From Malassezia japonica (taxonomy: Eukaryota > Basidiomycota > Malasseziomycetes > Malasseziales > Malasseziaceae), in contig NC_083378.1 in NCBI RefSeq assembly GCF_029542785.1, positions 124,001 through 188,000 on the forward strand: a DNA stretch of 64,000 bases. Direction: 5' to 3'. Shown piece by piece: positions 23,430 through 36,400 of the stretch. The notes beneath the pieces are model-generated. The model had not been told where the DNA came from, did no database searches, and saw only the letters and a list, made by a program, of their open reading frames with translations. A program made the translations under genes and the position numbers. Position 1 is the stretch's first letter, and each line of letters begins with the position of its first letter.

Positions 23430-25083
23430 CTATGTGCACAGCGGACGCGGCGGCTCAATCTGTGGAACGGCGCCCCATGTGAACGACTCGGCACGGAATG
23501 CATCGAGGACGTCGCTCGGCAGCTCGCTCTCGTCGGGGCGTGCGAAGACGTCGGGGGCGGCAGGCGCGGGCGTGCCCATGGCCGGCGGCGCAGCGGCGGG
23601 TGCTGCGCCAAAGGCCGACGGCGTGCTGGACGCCGGTGCGCCAAAGGCCGACGGAGCACCCGCGCCAAAGGCCGACGAAGCACCCGCACCAAAGGCCGAT
23701 GGCGTAGCCGCGCCAAAGGCCGATGGCGTAGCCGCGCCAAAGGCCGACGGCTGGGCTGTCGTCCCAAACGCCGACGGCTGCGACGGCTGCGACGGCTGCG
23801 ACGGCTGCGACGGCTGCGATGGCTGCGATGGCTGCGTCGTCGACGGGGCAGCTGGCTGCGCGGACGGCTGTGTGGGTGGCTGCCCCGCCGCGCCAAAGGC
23901 AGAAGGCGCCGATCCAGCCGAGCCAAATGCTGACGGAGCGCCAAACGCCGATGGCTGCGCGGCTGCGCCAAACGCCGGCGGCTGTGCGGCCGCGCCGAAC
24001 GACGACGGCTGCGCCGTGGATCCAAATGCCGACGGCTGAGCCGAGGCCCCAAACGCGGACGGAGCCGACCCAAAGGCCGAGGGCTTGGCTGTCGAACCAA
24101 AGGCCGAGGGCTGCGCAGCCGATCCAAATGCAGACGGCGCGCCAAATGCCGAGGGCTGTGCGGCCGCTCCAAACGCAGACGGCTTCCCAAACGCGCTCTG
24201 CGAGCCAAACGCCGGCTGGGCCTGCGAAGTGCCAAAGGCCGACGGAGCAGCCGTTGCGCCAAAGGCCGATGCACCGCTGGCAGCGTTAGGCTGCGCCCCA
24301 AACGCGGACGCGCCTGCCGTGCCTGGCTGCGTGCCAAATGCCGACGTGCCGGTCGTGCCCGGCTGTGATCCAAACGCAGACGGCGCGGCGGCCGCGCCAA
24401 ATGCCGACGGAGCGGCGGTCGTGCCGAACGCGGACGGTGCCGTACTGGCCGCTGGCGCGCCGAATGCCGACGGGGCCGACGCGCCGAACGCGGACGGGGC
24501 TGCCGTCGACCCAAACGCGCTCGGCTTGGCCGCTGCGCCAAAAGCCGACGGCTGTGCGGATCCAAACGCGCTCGGCTTGCTCTGCCCAAACGCTGGTGTC
24601 GCCGCCGGTGCCGGCTCCTTTTGCTTGCGGTTCGCGAGCGCCTGATTCAGTGCGCCCTGTGTGTTGCTCGCCATCTGCTGGTATGCCGCACTGGCCTGTG
24701 CCTCCATCTGCTGAGCATGTTGCGCCTGCGTCAGTCATAACACGTACGTAGGCGGCCTCTTGTCCCGACTGTCGTGCCTGGTACGCCAAGAGTCGGTCTT
24801 CTTCTGGGCTTGTATCCAGCCCAGCGATCAAATTGGGGTCGCAGCGTGCCGGCGCGTACACGGTGCGTTTCCAGAGCGGGCGTCCATGCGGCCCAAAATC
24901 CTGTGCGATGCCGTCCTTGGTGAGGGCGATTTCCGGCTCGGGCTTGGTGTTCTGGAACGCATTGCCGCCTCCAAACGCCGACGGCTGCTGCGCGAATCCG
25001 CCCCCCGTCTTGGGCGGGTGCTCGTTCCTGCAGTTCGCGCCAAAGCGGCAGCGGCCCTGCAGGTAGAATTGGCACACGGCCAT
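23430..25083 (-). CDS. NUP42: FG-nucleoporin NUP42/Rip1 (Amo1) type
   Basis: Two exons (22-nt intron 24726-24747) encode 543 aa. The N-terminus has a CCCH zinc finger, CQFYLQGRCRFGANCRNEH, as in Nup42. A short helical stretch follows and then more than 30 SAFG-type FG repeats. The C-terminus (LDAFRAESFTWGAVPQIEPP) resembles the Gle1-binding tail. Nup42 sits on the cytoplasmic face of the pore, where with Gle1 it activates Dbp5 for mRNA export. Within the repeats a Gln-Pro-Ser tract is encoded by a perfect-to-near-perfect 9-bp tandem array. The HSDL2-type gene diverges with only 38 bp between start codons. Confidence 0.9.
23773..23835 (+). repeat. 9-bp tandem array inside NUP42
   Basis: Seven copies of GACGGCTGC (last two GATGGCTGC) lie head to tail, coding for Ser-Gln-Pro units on the minus strand. 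The array is in frame with the gene, so copy-number changes would only alter linker length. Confidence 0.9.
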
Positions 25084-25121
25084 GGTGTGGAGCAAGATCG
25101 GCCGACGTTCGAGCCACCAAG

Positions 25122-26102
25122 ATGACCTCGCTCGCTGGCAAGACTGCGCTGATGTACGTCACGACGCTCACCCAGTACTGGCGCCTCTCGTGGAATTGGT
25201 GCTGAGATCGCCAAGGCCCTCGCGGCCCGGGGCGCCAATGTCGCGATTGCGGCCAAGAGCGCCGAGCCCCACAAGACGCTCCCCGGCACGATCCACTCGG
25301 TCGCCGACGAGCTGCATGCGATTGCCGAGCAGCACGGCAACCAGGCCAAGGCCCTGCCCGTGCAGCTCGACATCCGTGACGACAAGGCGGTCGAGGATGC
25401 GGTCGAGCGTGTCGCGTCGCACTTTGGTGCGCTCGACATTGTCGTGAATAATGTAGGTACCCCGCACTTACGCAGGCCTCGGCCATCAACCTCGGCCCCA
25501 CGGTCGATGCCAAGGCCAAGGTGTACGACCTGGTGAATGGCATCAATGCGCGCGGTACGTGGCTCGTGTCGCGCTTTGCGCTGCCGCACTTGTACAAGTC
25601 CGCGGCGGACGGCCGCGCACCCCGGCTCCTCACCATGTCCCCCCCCCTGGACAAGGGCCTGTTTGAGCTGGAGAACGGCGAGATTGAGCACTCGTTTAAG
25701 TTCTCCAAGTCGCTCTATGCTATGAGCAAGGTCGCGATGTCGACTGCCGCCTATGCGCTTGCTGCCGAGACCAAGGCGCGCGGCGTCGCGAGCAACACGC
25801 TGTGGCCGTACACGATGATCGGCACGTCGGCGATGCGCATCGTCAGCCCCGAGGCTGGCGCCGAGCGCGGCTGGCGGTCGCCCGGCATTGTCGCCGACGC
25901 CGCCGCGCGCATTCTCGAGGAGGACGCGTCGTTCACCGGCAAGTTCCTCATCGACGAGCTGTACCTGCGCGAGCGCCACCAGTTCACCACCGACCAGATC
26001 GCCGAGTACAGCCTCGGCGGCCGCGACACGCCGATCACCGAGCTGGAGGAGGACCTGTACATTACGCAGCAGGTCCGCAACGCGGTCCGTGCCTACTACT
26101 AG
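25122..26102 (+). CDS. Short-chain dehydrogenase of the HSDL2 type
   Basis: Three exons (introns 25154-25175, 22 nt; 25453-25475, 23 nt) encode 311 aa. The first splice rebuilds the Rossmann motif LITGASRGIG and the second VVNNASAINL. The catalytic Tyr-x3-Lys is in SLYAMSKVAMS, with the serine in LTMSPPLD. Sequence around the active site matches hydroxysteroid dehydrogenase-like 2. Human HSDL2 carries an extra SCP2 sterol-carrier domain that is absent here, as is common in fungi. The substrate is unknown; NADP(H)-dependent carbonyl or fatty-acyl metabolism is a family inference. The stop codon is 1 bp from that of the convergent MRPL7 gene. Confidence 0.9.
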
Positions 26103-26103
26103 T

Positions 26104-27102
26104 CTATAGCGCAATCGTACCGCGACGCACAAACGGCAGGCCGAGACCGCTGAGGAGCGTCCGCGCGCGCTCCGTCGCGCGGCGGCCACGCTGGTTCGTA
26201 ATGCAGTCCACCTGGAAGCCGTGCCGCCGGCCGGGGTATTGGTCCAGGTTCACTTCGACCTGGGGAAAGAGCGGCATCGCTTCGGGGCCCATGCCGAACG
26301 ACACCACACCGCTCACCGCCGCAGGGCTCAGCAGCGGCTGGCTCGCAGGAGGAAGCTGCAGACCGGCAAAGCCGCGCAGGCGGGGCAGCACAAAGGTGGT
26401 CAGCACCTCGATGAACTCGTACGCCGCGTCGCCCAGCAGCACGGCCTGGGCGCCGACCGGCATGTCGGGGCGCAGCTTGAAGGAAGCCACACCTTTTTTG
26501 GCGCGCAGCACCTGGACGTAGCCGTTGCGCGCGAGCTTGGCCATCTCGGGCGAGCTGCCCACCGTGGGGTCGGCGAGCGAGCCGAGGACCGGCAGGCCAG
26601 TCACCGCACGCAGCTGGCCGAGGAGGGGCAGGAGCGCCTGCTTGTTGGTGATCGCGTCGCGGCAGAACGCGGTCAGGACCACGCGGTCCAGACGGGGGAT
26701 ATCGTGCTCAATGTGGCGCGACTCGCTGAGCGGCGTGGCGAGAGGCAGCAGCGGACGGTTGCCGCGCTGCGGACGCGCCGAGCGGTGCTCAAAGTAGGGC
26801 GAGGCGCCATGCCAACGGCGCACGCGGTCGTCGTCACGGTCGTCCGTCAGCGACTCGGACGGCTGCGGCGCAGGCTCAGGCGTCGGCTCGTACATCATAT
26901 ACAACATGTCGGCCGCGAGCGTGCGCTCGTAGTGCTCGCGCAGACGGCTGCCTTGCACCGCGCCAATCTCGAGGGGGTGCTCGGGCAGCTGGTTGCGGGG
27001 AGGGACGTAGTCGTGCATGCGCACGGCGCTCGTGTGCACCGCACGCACATTCGCAAGGGAGAGCGCGTGTGCGCCACGCAGAAGCGGCGCAGCTCGCAGC
27101 AT
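26104..27102 (-). CDS. MRPL7: Mitochondrial large-subunit ribosomal protein uL5m
   Basis: One exon of 332 aa from the first ATG (27102). The N-terminus [20 protein letters not shown] is a clear mitochondrial targeting sequence. The core has the L5 features [20 protein letters not shown] and [20 protein letters not shown]. uL5m binds 5S-equivalent or central protuberance rRNA in the mitoribosome. An upstream in-frame GTG would add seven residues but is not credible as a eukaryotic start. The gene lies back to back with LSM3, 116 bp apart. Confidence 0.93.
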   Translation of the reverse strand: MLRAAPLLRGAHALSLANVRAVHTSAVRMHDYVPPRNQLPEHPLEIGAVQGSRLREHYERTLAADMLYMMYEPTPEPAPQPSESLTDDRDDDRVRRWHGASPYFEHRSARPQRGNRPLLPLATPLSESRHIEHDIPRLDRVVLTAFCRDAITNKQALLPLLGQLRAVTGLPVLGSLADPTVGSSPEMAKLARNGYVQVLRAKKGVASFKLRPDMPVGAQAVLLGDAAYEFIEVLTTFVLPRLRGFAGLQLPPASQPLLSPAAVSGVVSFGMGPEAMPLFPQVEVNLDQYPGRRHGFQVDCITNQRGRRATERARTLLSGLGLPFVRRGTIAL

Positions 27103-27218
27103 CGTCGACAGAGGGAAGCGCACGAAGAAAGGGCGCCCTCATAGGGCGTGTTTTGGAAATTAAAAACACGCCTGGTGGAGGCCGGCGGCACGGCCGCCGC
27201 GGCTTCGTCGCGAATACG

Positions 27219-27519
27219 ATGCCGGAGCTGGGTGTGCACGAGCCGTTTGACTTGATCCGGCTCTCGATTAGCGAGCGCGTGCTCGTGAAGCTGCGTGGCG
27301 ATCGCGAGCTGCGTGGCGTGCTCCACGCGTACGATGGCCACATGAACCTGATCATGGGCGACGTCGAAGAGACGATCTACGACGTCCAGGTCGCCGAAGA
27401 CACGGGCGCCGAGACGATCAAGATCACAAAACGCAACTCGGAGATGATGTTTGTGCGTGGCGATGGTGTGATTCTGGTAGGTGGTGCGACTGACGCAGGT
27501 GTCGCCGCCGCGTTTGTAA
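27219..27519 (+). CDS. LSM3: U6 snRNA-associated protein LSm3
   Basis: Two exons (22-nt intron 27477-27498) encode 92 aa. The Sm1 motif is [20 protein letters not shown] plus [18 protein letters not shown], and the Sm2 motif FVRGDGVIL is completed across the splice as VSPPRL then stop. LSm3 is in both the nuclear Lsm2-8 ring on U6 and the cytoplasmic Lsm1-7 decapping ring. The frame extends upstream of the ATG at 27219, but no earlier ATG exists. Confidence 0.95.
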
Positions 27520-27622
27520 CTGGAGCCGTGGGTGGCAGTGTATAGTAGTGGATACGGCGGCGTGGCAGGCATGCCGGTTACGCCGCCGAGCTATCGTCAC
27601 GACATTACTAGATTACAAACAT

Positions 27623-28965
<1,343 letters not shown>

Positions 28966-29201
28966 TGATGTACACGCCTTCTTGGATATCCTCGGCATGG
29001 GCGGCATCGGTGCTCCAGCCAACGAGCCCTCTGCTATGTATCTTCTTCCACACTTTGATTCCTCCTGGAATAGAAAAGGCTGGCTTCTAGACGTACCGTC
29101 CTATGCTTGCGTAGCGGTGCTGTTATATCACCACAATGCCATTTGTGCAAACCATTTGTGTGCTTTTTAGAATTGTCAGATGGGGAAGGATCCTATTGAA
29201 A

Positions 29202-31110
29202 CTACAGGTACATGTCCGACGGGTCGGCAAGCGCCATACTCTTCCAAACGCCTTCAATAAACATGTCTTCCATGTCGTCCGACTCGGTAATCGTCGGGCG
29301 CTTCGGCTTGCCGGGCAGCGACGCGTCAGGCTCAGGCGCGCCTTGCGTCACCACCTTGCCTCCGCCGATCGTCAGCTTAATCATGTCGGGGCCAGGCTGG
29401 AACTCTTGCATGGGCACCGACTCGCCTTCGGGCACCTCCGTCGCAGGGTCCGCCGAGTCGGCACGCCGGGTAATGTCGCGCAGAATGTTTTCGGCGGCAG
29501 TCTCGCCCATGAACCACGCCTGGTAGCCGGCATTCAGGGCGCCATAGGCGTCGGCCACGTCGCCGATCGCATAGATATGGGGGTAGCAGCCCGGCTTCAC
29601 CTGGGGCTCGTCGTGCTCGTGATTGTGCTCGGCTCCGGCCGCCTTGTGGTCCAGGAAACAGTCGCAGTCCTTGCAGGGGGGCACGACTTCGAACGGCTGC
29701 TGGACCGCGTCCGAGTCGTGGGGAATCATTACCTGCAACGTACGCAGCACACTCACCAAGCGCGACTGGGGGTTCACACTCGGCGGGGAAAATTGCGCCA
29801 TGATGGACGAGTTGGGCTGCTGCCCGGTACACAGCAGAAGCAAATCGCACTCGAGCTCCAAGCCCAGCGTCGTGCGGATGCGGTGGCGCATTTCCGGTGC
29901 ATCTTCACCATCAGGCACCTCGGGCTCGATGATGGTCGGCTGCGGCTTGCCGTTCGCGGGCGCAGGGTCGGGCTGCGCCTTCTTTTGGTCAAAGTGCTTC
30001 ACGTTGCTGCCCATGGGGCAGCCCTCTGCGAGCGCCAGGCGGTGGCCCAAAACAACATCCACACCCAGCTTTTGGAGCATGGCGTAGGCGACTTCGTGGA
30101 TGCGCATATCAAAGTTGGGGAGCAGCTGCTTGCGCGAATGGATCAGCGTGACCTTCTTTTCTTTGTACAAAGTCTTGATATCTGTAGCAAGCTCCACGCC
30201 AAGAGCGCCGCCACCCACCAGGATGATCTCGTTGCTGTCTTCGATGCGCTTGTGTGCCGTTTGCATCCACTCTATACCCTTCTCTTTCGAGTAAGACTCG
30301 TGGCGTAGCGGATCCGGCATGTGCGAACCCAGTGCGTAGATCAGATGGGAATAGGGGATATCGACAGTGTCAATCGACCACAGCTTTGCCTTCTTCACCT
30401 CGCCCTCCTTCACGCTGTGCTGGCGCACCGTCACATGCGAGTCGGTCATGCTCAGCACCTGGCCACAGACAATCAGATGGGGCTCGGCATTGGCAAAGCG
30501 GTCGTCTGTGTCGCTTGCCTCTCCGTTTACCTCGCCGTTTACCTTGCCATTTGCCTCGCCATTTGCCTTGCCATTTGCCTCGCCGTTCGCCTCGCCGTTC
30601 GCTTCGGGAAGCGGCTCACTGTGGCCCTGTGCGTCGTCGAGGTGCAACCTTTCGTTGATCATGTCACTAACTTGCGTGACTTTGCTAGCTTCGCGATCGT
30701 GGCTTTCGACGTGCGAATCGCGCATCTCCTTGCGCTCACCGAGAATCGCTTCCTCAATCCCTGTTGCGTCCATCGGCGCCTCGCTGGAAGCAGCCTCGTG
30801 CCTTGCAGCGTGCAAGCGCTCCGAGAGCCCACCGGCCTTGGGCGCTTTGCGCGCGGGCGACTCGGAAAAAATGGACGAGTATGGAACAAACGCCTTGTGC
30901 TCATGACCGGGGTACACCGTAAAGCGCGGGAAGACGTAGAGATGGTTAAAATGCGTGTTGCGTTCGACCAGAATCACGCGATGCGAAGGTGGCAACTTCT
31001 TTGCCAGAACCATGGCGGCGTGCATGCCTGTATAAGTAACGATACATACCACCATAACTTCCACCGAGGACTACCACATTTTTTGTGCCCTCCTTGCTAA
31101 TTCCAGCCAT
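29202..31110 (-). CDS. FSP1/AIF-like FAD-NAD(P) oxidoreductase
   Basis: Two exons (22-nt intron 31028-31049) give 628 aa. The first splice joins the FAD-binding turn VVVLGGSYGGMHAAMVLAKK. A second dinucleotide fold, IILVGGGALGVELATDI (about residue 290), binds NAD(P)H, and YAIGDVADAYG near 470 is the FAD-contact motif. This is the AIFM2/FSP1 (NADH:quinone-type) family. Compared with the usual length of about 370 residues it carries a large insertion (about 75-210) of low-complexity sequence, including a Asn-Gly-Glu-Ala repeat, and a shorter one rich in His and Glu near 440. The likely role is quinone reduction or membrane antioxidant defence; location is not evident. Confidence 0.85.
30517..30600 (-). 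repeat. 12-bp tandem array coding NGEA-type units
   Basis: Seven imperfect 12-bp units (consensus on the plus strand GCCTCGCCATTT) lie in frame in the FSP1-like gene and encode Asn-Gly-Glu/Lys-Ala/Val repeats in the insertion of the protein. Confidence 0.88.
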
Positions 31111-31258
31111 GCTTCGTCTTGGCAAGCCAGTCGTCCACGGTTGCCTCCGGCTAATCTGATAATTGGGAGGCGCTGCGGTGCCGGCGGAAAAAGGGCCTTA
31201 GCTTAGTCAGCAGATTACGGCCGCCGTTGGCCGTCACGGCGTCCAAGTAAGAAGGAGC

Positions 31259-31704
31259 ATGGCGGAGGACAATGCGTCGCGGCTGACAACCGGCGCGCGC
31301 GAGGCGGTACGTTGTAAAACTTATGCAGCCGAAATCGACTAGCTTTGCCTTGCTGGAGGCATTCCAAAATACCTCGTTTAGCGAGCTGGTGCAGCGGCTG
31401 CCGCACATTCCATGCGCACGGAGCAGTCTGCTCTTTGGCATGGCTTCCGGCGCAAGCGTCGGTGTGATCCAAGTGTTTGCTGGGCGTGGAATTTCCCGTG
31501 CGACCAACTGGGCCGTTGGCTCGTTCCTCTTTGTCTCGGTGGTCGGATGGTACGTTGCGATTCTCACGCAGGGAAACGTGCCGGCGGCAGCGTGCAGCCG
31601 AGCAGGCGCGCCTCAAGCATATCATGAGCGAGCATGCGCGCCGGCGCGAAGAGCGCGGCCAAGCGCCCGACCCGAGCCCGCCCCTGAGTGCTCGGCATGT
31701 CTAA
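31259..31704 (+). CDS. COX20: Cytochrome c oxidase assembly factor COX20
   Basis: Three exons (22-nt introns 31307-31328 and 31550-31571) encode 133 aa. The first intron ends in ATGCAG, so the ATG it contains (31323) is not the start; the ATG at 31259 gives MAEDNASRLTTGAREA before the conserved PKSTSFALLEAF. Two membrane segments follow (GMASGASVGVIQVFAG and NWAVGSFLFVSVVGW), then the charged WETCRRQRAAEQARLK tail. Cox20 chaperones the Cox2 subunit in the inner mitochondrial membrane. The stop is 20 bp from that of convergent EMC4. Confidence 0.92.
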
Positions 31705-31724
31705 TAGGCTACTCCTGTACAATA

Positions 31725-32333
31725 CTATGCCAACGTCGGCGTCCACTCGAGCGGCTGCGGGGCCTTGTACCACGCAAGCCAGTCGCTGCTCTCGGTCGGG
31801 AGCAGGCCCATGCTCCAGCACTTGTACAGGCCAATGGCCGTGCACGCAAGCTGGCATGCGACAAACAGCAGCATCTGCGGCAGGACCGAGTGCTTCTCGC
31901 TGCGGTACGGCGCAAAGACTGCATCAGTCACAGAACCTACCCGTATTCACCGTGGTAATGCCTTTGAGGGGATTGACAACGGTCATGTAGACGACCATCA
32001 TACTAAAGATCTGGACACCGTTGCCGCTCATGTACAGCATCATGAGATTCATCGGGATGCTCTTGGCAGGTGCCATTGCCGCCTCCCATGCCTTGGACAC
32101 CTGGATGGCACTCGCGTCGATGGGCTTGTTGGCCACCGGCGCGTTCTTGTCCTGCTTCACGAGGGTCTGGGTGAGGAACGCGACCTACCTTTGGGTCCGT
32201 GTAGCCGATCATGACATCCGGAACATTGGCGAGTTTTGTATGCCTGGGTCAGTCGCGCAACCTACTTGGGCGTAATCTTGTCGTAGCCGAGCGTCCACGC
32301 CGCAAGCGGCGACGCGCTGTCGCTCCGTGCCAT
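31725..32333 (-). CDS. EMC4: ER membrane protein complex subunit 4
   Basis: Four exons encode 180 aa; all three introns are 22 nt (32244-32265, 32167-32188, 31919-31940). The signature is the segment APAKSIPMNLMMLYMSGNGV followed by two hydrophobic spans. EMC4 belongs to the EMC insertase, which places tail-anchored and multipass proteins into the ER membrane. Exon 1 ends in phase 2 and joins to give TPKHTKLANVPDVMIGYTDP. The L1-domain gene diverges 108 bp away, with a CACGTG box at 32358 between. Confidence 0.92.
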
Positions 32334-32441
32334 GGTGGTCCCTAGAGCACGTTTCGCCACGTGGATGTGGAGGCGATAACACGCCCTGGTAGGGCCCCAA
32401 AACGCGGCACGAAAAAAAATTCCGCACCTTGTGCTACCAGG

Positions 32442-33446
32442 ATGCCGCCGGTGCGCAAGACAAGCACGAAGAAGGCTAGCACCAAGGGCGATGGTGCGGC
32501 TGCAAAGAGCAAGCCTGCTGCACCCCCTGCGGAGCTGATTGCAGGCAAGGTCGACGCGACGCAGGCGCTCAAGGCGTTCAAGGCGCTTACGGCCTACACC
32601 CAGGGCCGCACCTCGGCTGCCGGCAACGAGCTTCCGCTGGACGGCCCGGGCTCGCTGGGCGCTGGCAAGGACACGGACAACACAGTCTGGCTGCAGATCA
32701 CGATCAAGGAGCTGAACCCGGTGCGCAAGGTGAAGCCGGCGCGCATTCCTCTGGCGCACCCCCTGCTGGACGAGGAGGCGTCGGTGTGCCTGCTCACCAA
32801 GGACCCCCAGCGCGAGTACAAGGACCTGCTTATGGAGAAGAACATCCGCTCCGTGAACCGTGTCGTGGGCGTCGAGAAGCTCAAGGGCAAGTTTAAGCCG
32901 TTTGATGCGCGCCGCGAGCTCGTGCGCGACCACGACCTGTTTTTGGCGGACGAGCGTATCGTGCCGATGCTCCCGAAGCTGTGTGGCAGTGTATTCTACA
33001 AAGACCGCAAGTTCCCTGTGCCGGTCGATATTGTGAACAAGAAGCGTCTTCCGGAGGCAATCGCACAGGCCATTGCCTCGACCTATTTCCTGCAAAATAA
33101 GGGCTCGTGCTCCTCGATCAAGATTGGGTTCGTGAACCGCCACAGCCCCGAGGCGTTGGTCGAGAACCTGACGCTGGCCCTGCCGGCGATCGTCAGCAAG
33201 CTCCAGGGCAAGTGGGGCAACGTGCAAAATATCGAGGTCAAGACGGGCCGCAGCGCTGCGCTTCCCATCTGGAACTGCAAGCTGAGCGGCGACGGCGACG
33301 ACGTGCGGTGGACCCCGAAAGAGGAGATCGAGGAGGACGATGAAGACGATGAGGACGAGGACGAGGACGAGGAGCCCGTGCCTCCCCCAAAGAAGCGCAA
33401 GGCGCCTGCTGCGTCCGTCTCCAAGACAAAGAAAGTAGCAAAGTAA
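32442..33446 (+). CDS. Ribosomal L1-domain nucleolar protein (Cic1/Utp30/RSL1D1 family)
   Basis: One exon of 334 aa starting at the first ATG (MPPVRKTSTKKASTKGDG). A ribosomal L1-like domain spans about residues 90-275 (KLKGKFKPFDARRELVRDHD, FLADERIVPMLPKLCGSVFY, PVPVDIVNKK). The C-terminus is acidic, then basic (PPKKRKAP), suiting nucleolar location. Members help pre-60S (Cic1/Nsa3) or 90S (Utp30) assembly; which of these two it matches is not decided by inspection. It converges with the OGT gene, 41 bp between stops. Confidence 0.88.
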   Translation: MPPVRKTSTKKASTKGDGAAAKSKPAAPPAELIAGKVDATQALKAFKALTAYTQGRTSAAGNELPLDGPGSLGAGKDTDNTVWLQITIKELNPVRKVKPARIPLAHPLLDEEASVCLLTKDPQREYKDLLMEKNIRSVNRVVGVEKLKGKFKPFDARRELVRDHDLFLADERIVPMLPKLCGSVFYKDRKFPVPVDIVNKKRLPEAIAQAIASTYFLQNKGSCSSIKIGFVNRHSPEALVENLTLALPAIVSKLQGKWGNVQNIEVKTGRSAALPIWNCKLSGDGDDVRWTPKEEIEEDDEDDEDEDEDEEPVPPPKKRKAPAASVSKTKKVAK

Positions 33447-33487
33447 TGACATTGGTGGTATCTAGTCACACTGATACTATACAGCAA

Positions 33488-36400
33488 CTAATAGTCTCCG
33501 AGCCAGATGTGACCGCTGAGCTTCTCCGGAGCGGTCGGCGGAAGCGCCTCCCACTCAGGAGTGTCTTCGGTGTCGGTGCCCGCCTCCCAGCGGCGCCACG
33601 CCTCGTGATAGCCTGCCTCCAGCGCACGTGTCCATCCCCGAGTGTTGAAGAGAGGGCACTTGTCGCGCGAGAGGAAGAGGCGGCGGCGCAAGTCCATCAG
33701 CTCGCCGGAGCCGCGGCGGAAGATGGCGCGGCCTTCCGGCACACGCATCGCGCCCTTGACAGCGTCTTCGGTGCAGTTCACCGTGAGCATGTCCGGCGTG
33801 AGCTCGCTGGGCGACACGTCCTTGGTGGTGTGATTGATCGGCTTGAGCTCGTAGGAGCCGTCGCGGTGCACGGCTTGCTCGACGTACTCGTAATGAATCG
33901 AGTTGGCGAGCTCCACGACGCGATCGACATACTCCTTCTCCGAGTGCACCACAAGGCGGTCGTCGATGCCGGCCGCACGCAGAATACTCGCCGCGACGCG
34001 CGAGCACATCTTGTGGACGTGCTTGGGCCAGGTGAGCATCGGCGTGCCGGACCAGAGGATGTCGGCGGCCGTCGTGTGCGCGTTACACTCGTTGGTGTCG
34101 AGGAAGAGATCCGCAATGCGGCCACGGTAGATATGGATGTGCTTCGGCGCGACATCCGTGAAGATGACACGCTTCGCCACATCGGGGCCGGCCCACTCGG
34201 TGGCGAACTTGTGCAGGTGCGCCTGGCCCGAGGCCGGGAAACGCAGCAGCCACAAAATCGACTTGGGAACACGCTTCAGAATCAGGAGCCAGGCCTTGAA
34301 CAGCACAGGGTCCGTCTTGTACAGCTGGTTGAAGTCGGCAAAGATCACATAGTCGTCCGGCAGGTCGGGGAACACTTCCTTGCGCATGCGCCAGCGGCGC
34401 AGCTCTTCGCGCTCCCACACCTGCTTGTCGGGCAGCTGGTTCTGCACCGGGACGTCTTGCTCCTTCTGCTCCTTGCTCAGCTCGCCCTTCTCCTCTTCGA
34501 CCGACTGGATGCGCGTCTCTTCTGCGGGGTCGCGGAAGCCTTGCGCATGGTCGTTGACAAAGTAGGAATGGGGCATGTAGATGAAGCGCTCCGTGTACAC
34601 CCAGTCCTCGCGGGGGTCCTCGGGGTCGAGGTCCGCGGCGAGGTCCGTCGACTTCTCGAGGAAGCCGTCGTGGTGGGCATTGCTAGGGCCCTCGCGCCAG
34701 CGCGTGCCGGCGGTCATCGGCGGGGGGCAGACGATCGGGTCGACGACGAGCCAGTCGGTCCAGCCCGATGCCATGCCGCCCGCAAAGCCCATAAACTGCA
34801 TCTGCACCGGGCACGGGCGCGGCGCAAAGATGTCGTTGCGCGCGCCCTTCGTGTAACCGTTCAGGTTCACGAGGATGTGCACCTTGTCGTGCTGGATCTG
34901 CTGGATGATCTTCTCCGAGGACCACGAAGAGACGTCAAGGAAGTGCTGCGACTCCTTCTCGATCTTCTTGCGGTAGGGCGTGTCGTCCGACGCGGTTGTC
35001 GCGTAACAGAAGATGTTGAAGCGCGACAGGTCGTGGAAACCAAACACCGACTGCATCAAGTGTGCAAGGGGGTGGTTGTTAAAGTCCGACGACACATAGC
35101 CGATGTTCAGCTTGCCACCAGGCGGCGGCGGGGGGGGATAGACATGCTTCGGCAGCCACATCTGTGAGAGCGTACTGTGTGAAGTACGCAGCGCGTTGCG
35201 GTGGGAAATCAGGCGGACCTGCCGCGGTGACAGGGGGTAGGTGAAAGTGTGGAACGGAAGCACCGTCGGGATACTCGGGATCGGCAGGCACGTCGGCAGC
35301 AGAATGCGGCCGTACGCGTCGTTGTTCACCGTGCCGCTCTCGTTCTCGTTCGTGCACTCGCGCGTGTACAGGTCGTGGTACCAGCGGTGCTGCGTGCGGC
35401 GCATGAGACGCTCAATGATACGTAGCATGAAACCGCCCTCGTTCATCGTAGGCGTGTGCTTCGACGGGTCGTAGAAGGGCAGCAGTTTCTCCATCCAGCG
35501 GTCGCGCGTCTCAGGACGGCGATCGCCGAGGCACCGCATGATCTTGTCGACCCACTGCTCGATCGAGCCCTGCGCGTGGAACGCGCCGCGGCCGTAGGCA
35601 GTGCCCGCATCAAGCTGGCGAGCGACGATGTTGGTCACGTCGCGCATCCAGCCGGCCTCCTTCGGAGACTCGGGGTACACTTCGCCCCAGTCGCAAACCG
35701 CGAGCAGCGCATTAACGAGACCACAGAGCGCTTCAGGGAAGTTGGGGTTCGCTTGCACCGAGCGGCGGTAGTACTCGATCGAGTCCTGCGTCCGGCCCTG
35801 GTCCTTGATGGCGTTACCCAAGTTGGCCAGCGCCACGTCAAACGTAGGGTTGAACTCAATTGCCTTCTCGTACATCTTGATCGCCTCGTTCAGGCGGCCC
35901 ATGTCCTTGAAGAGCGAACCCAAATTGGTGAACAAGTGCGAGTGCGTCGGGTCAAGCTGCAGACCGTGCGCGTAGTAGCGCACAGCGAGCAGCTGGCCGG
36001 TAAGTTGAACGCGCTCGCCGCTCAGGCCGACGGTCGTCGTGGCGATAGGCAGCGACGAGAGCAGAATACCCAAGTTGTTGAACGTCGACGCACTGGGGTT
36101 CATGCTCAGAGACAGGTAGTAGAAGGGAAGCAGCAGCGAGATCGAGGGGGGAATACCGCGCAGCGTAAGACGCTTCGAGCCCGAGTCGGCCGCGTTCGTC
36201 GCCGCATCCTGGAAGAGCTTCGCGAGGGCCAGCAGGATCGTCGAGCCAATCTGGGACGACTGGCGATAGACGGCCTCCAGCGGCGAGCCCGGGGGAATCG
36301 GCGCCTTGCCCGCATGGGGGCTAAAGACCGGCAAGATGCCGTTCGTAGGCGCAAAGAGGATACGGTGCAGAAGCACGACCTGGTCGGGCAGCAGGAAGAC

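Noticed and set aside
23560..24620. Regularly repeated units resembling a CRISPR array or satellite.
   Set aside because: They are degenerate in-frame codons for SAFG repeats of NUP42, with no constant repeat and no unique spacers.
31323..31325. ATG at 31323 as COX20 start.
   Set aside because: It lies inside the acceptor (ATGCAG) of a 22-nt intron; the upstream ATG at 31259 splices in frame and gives a longer, family-like protein.
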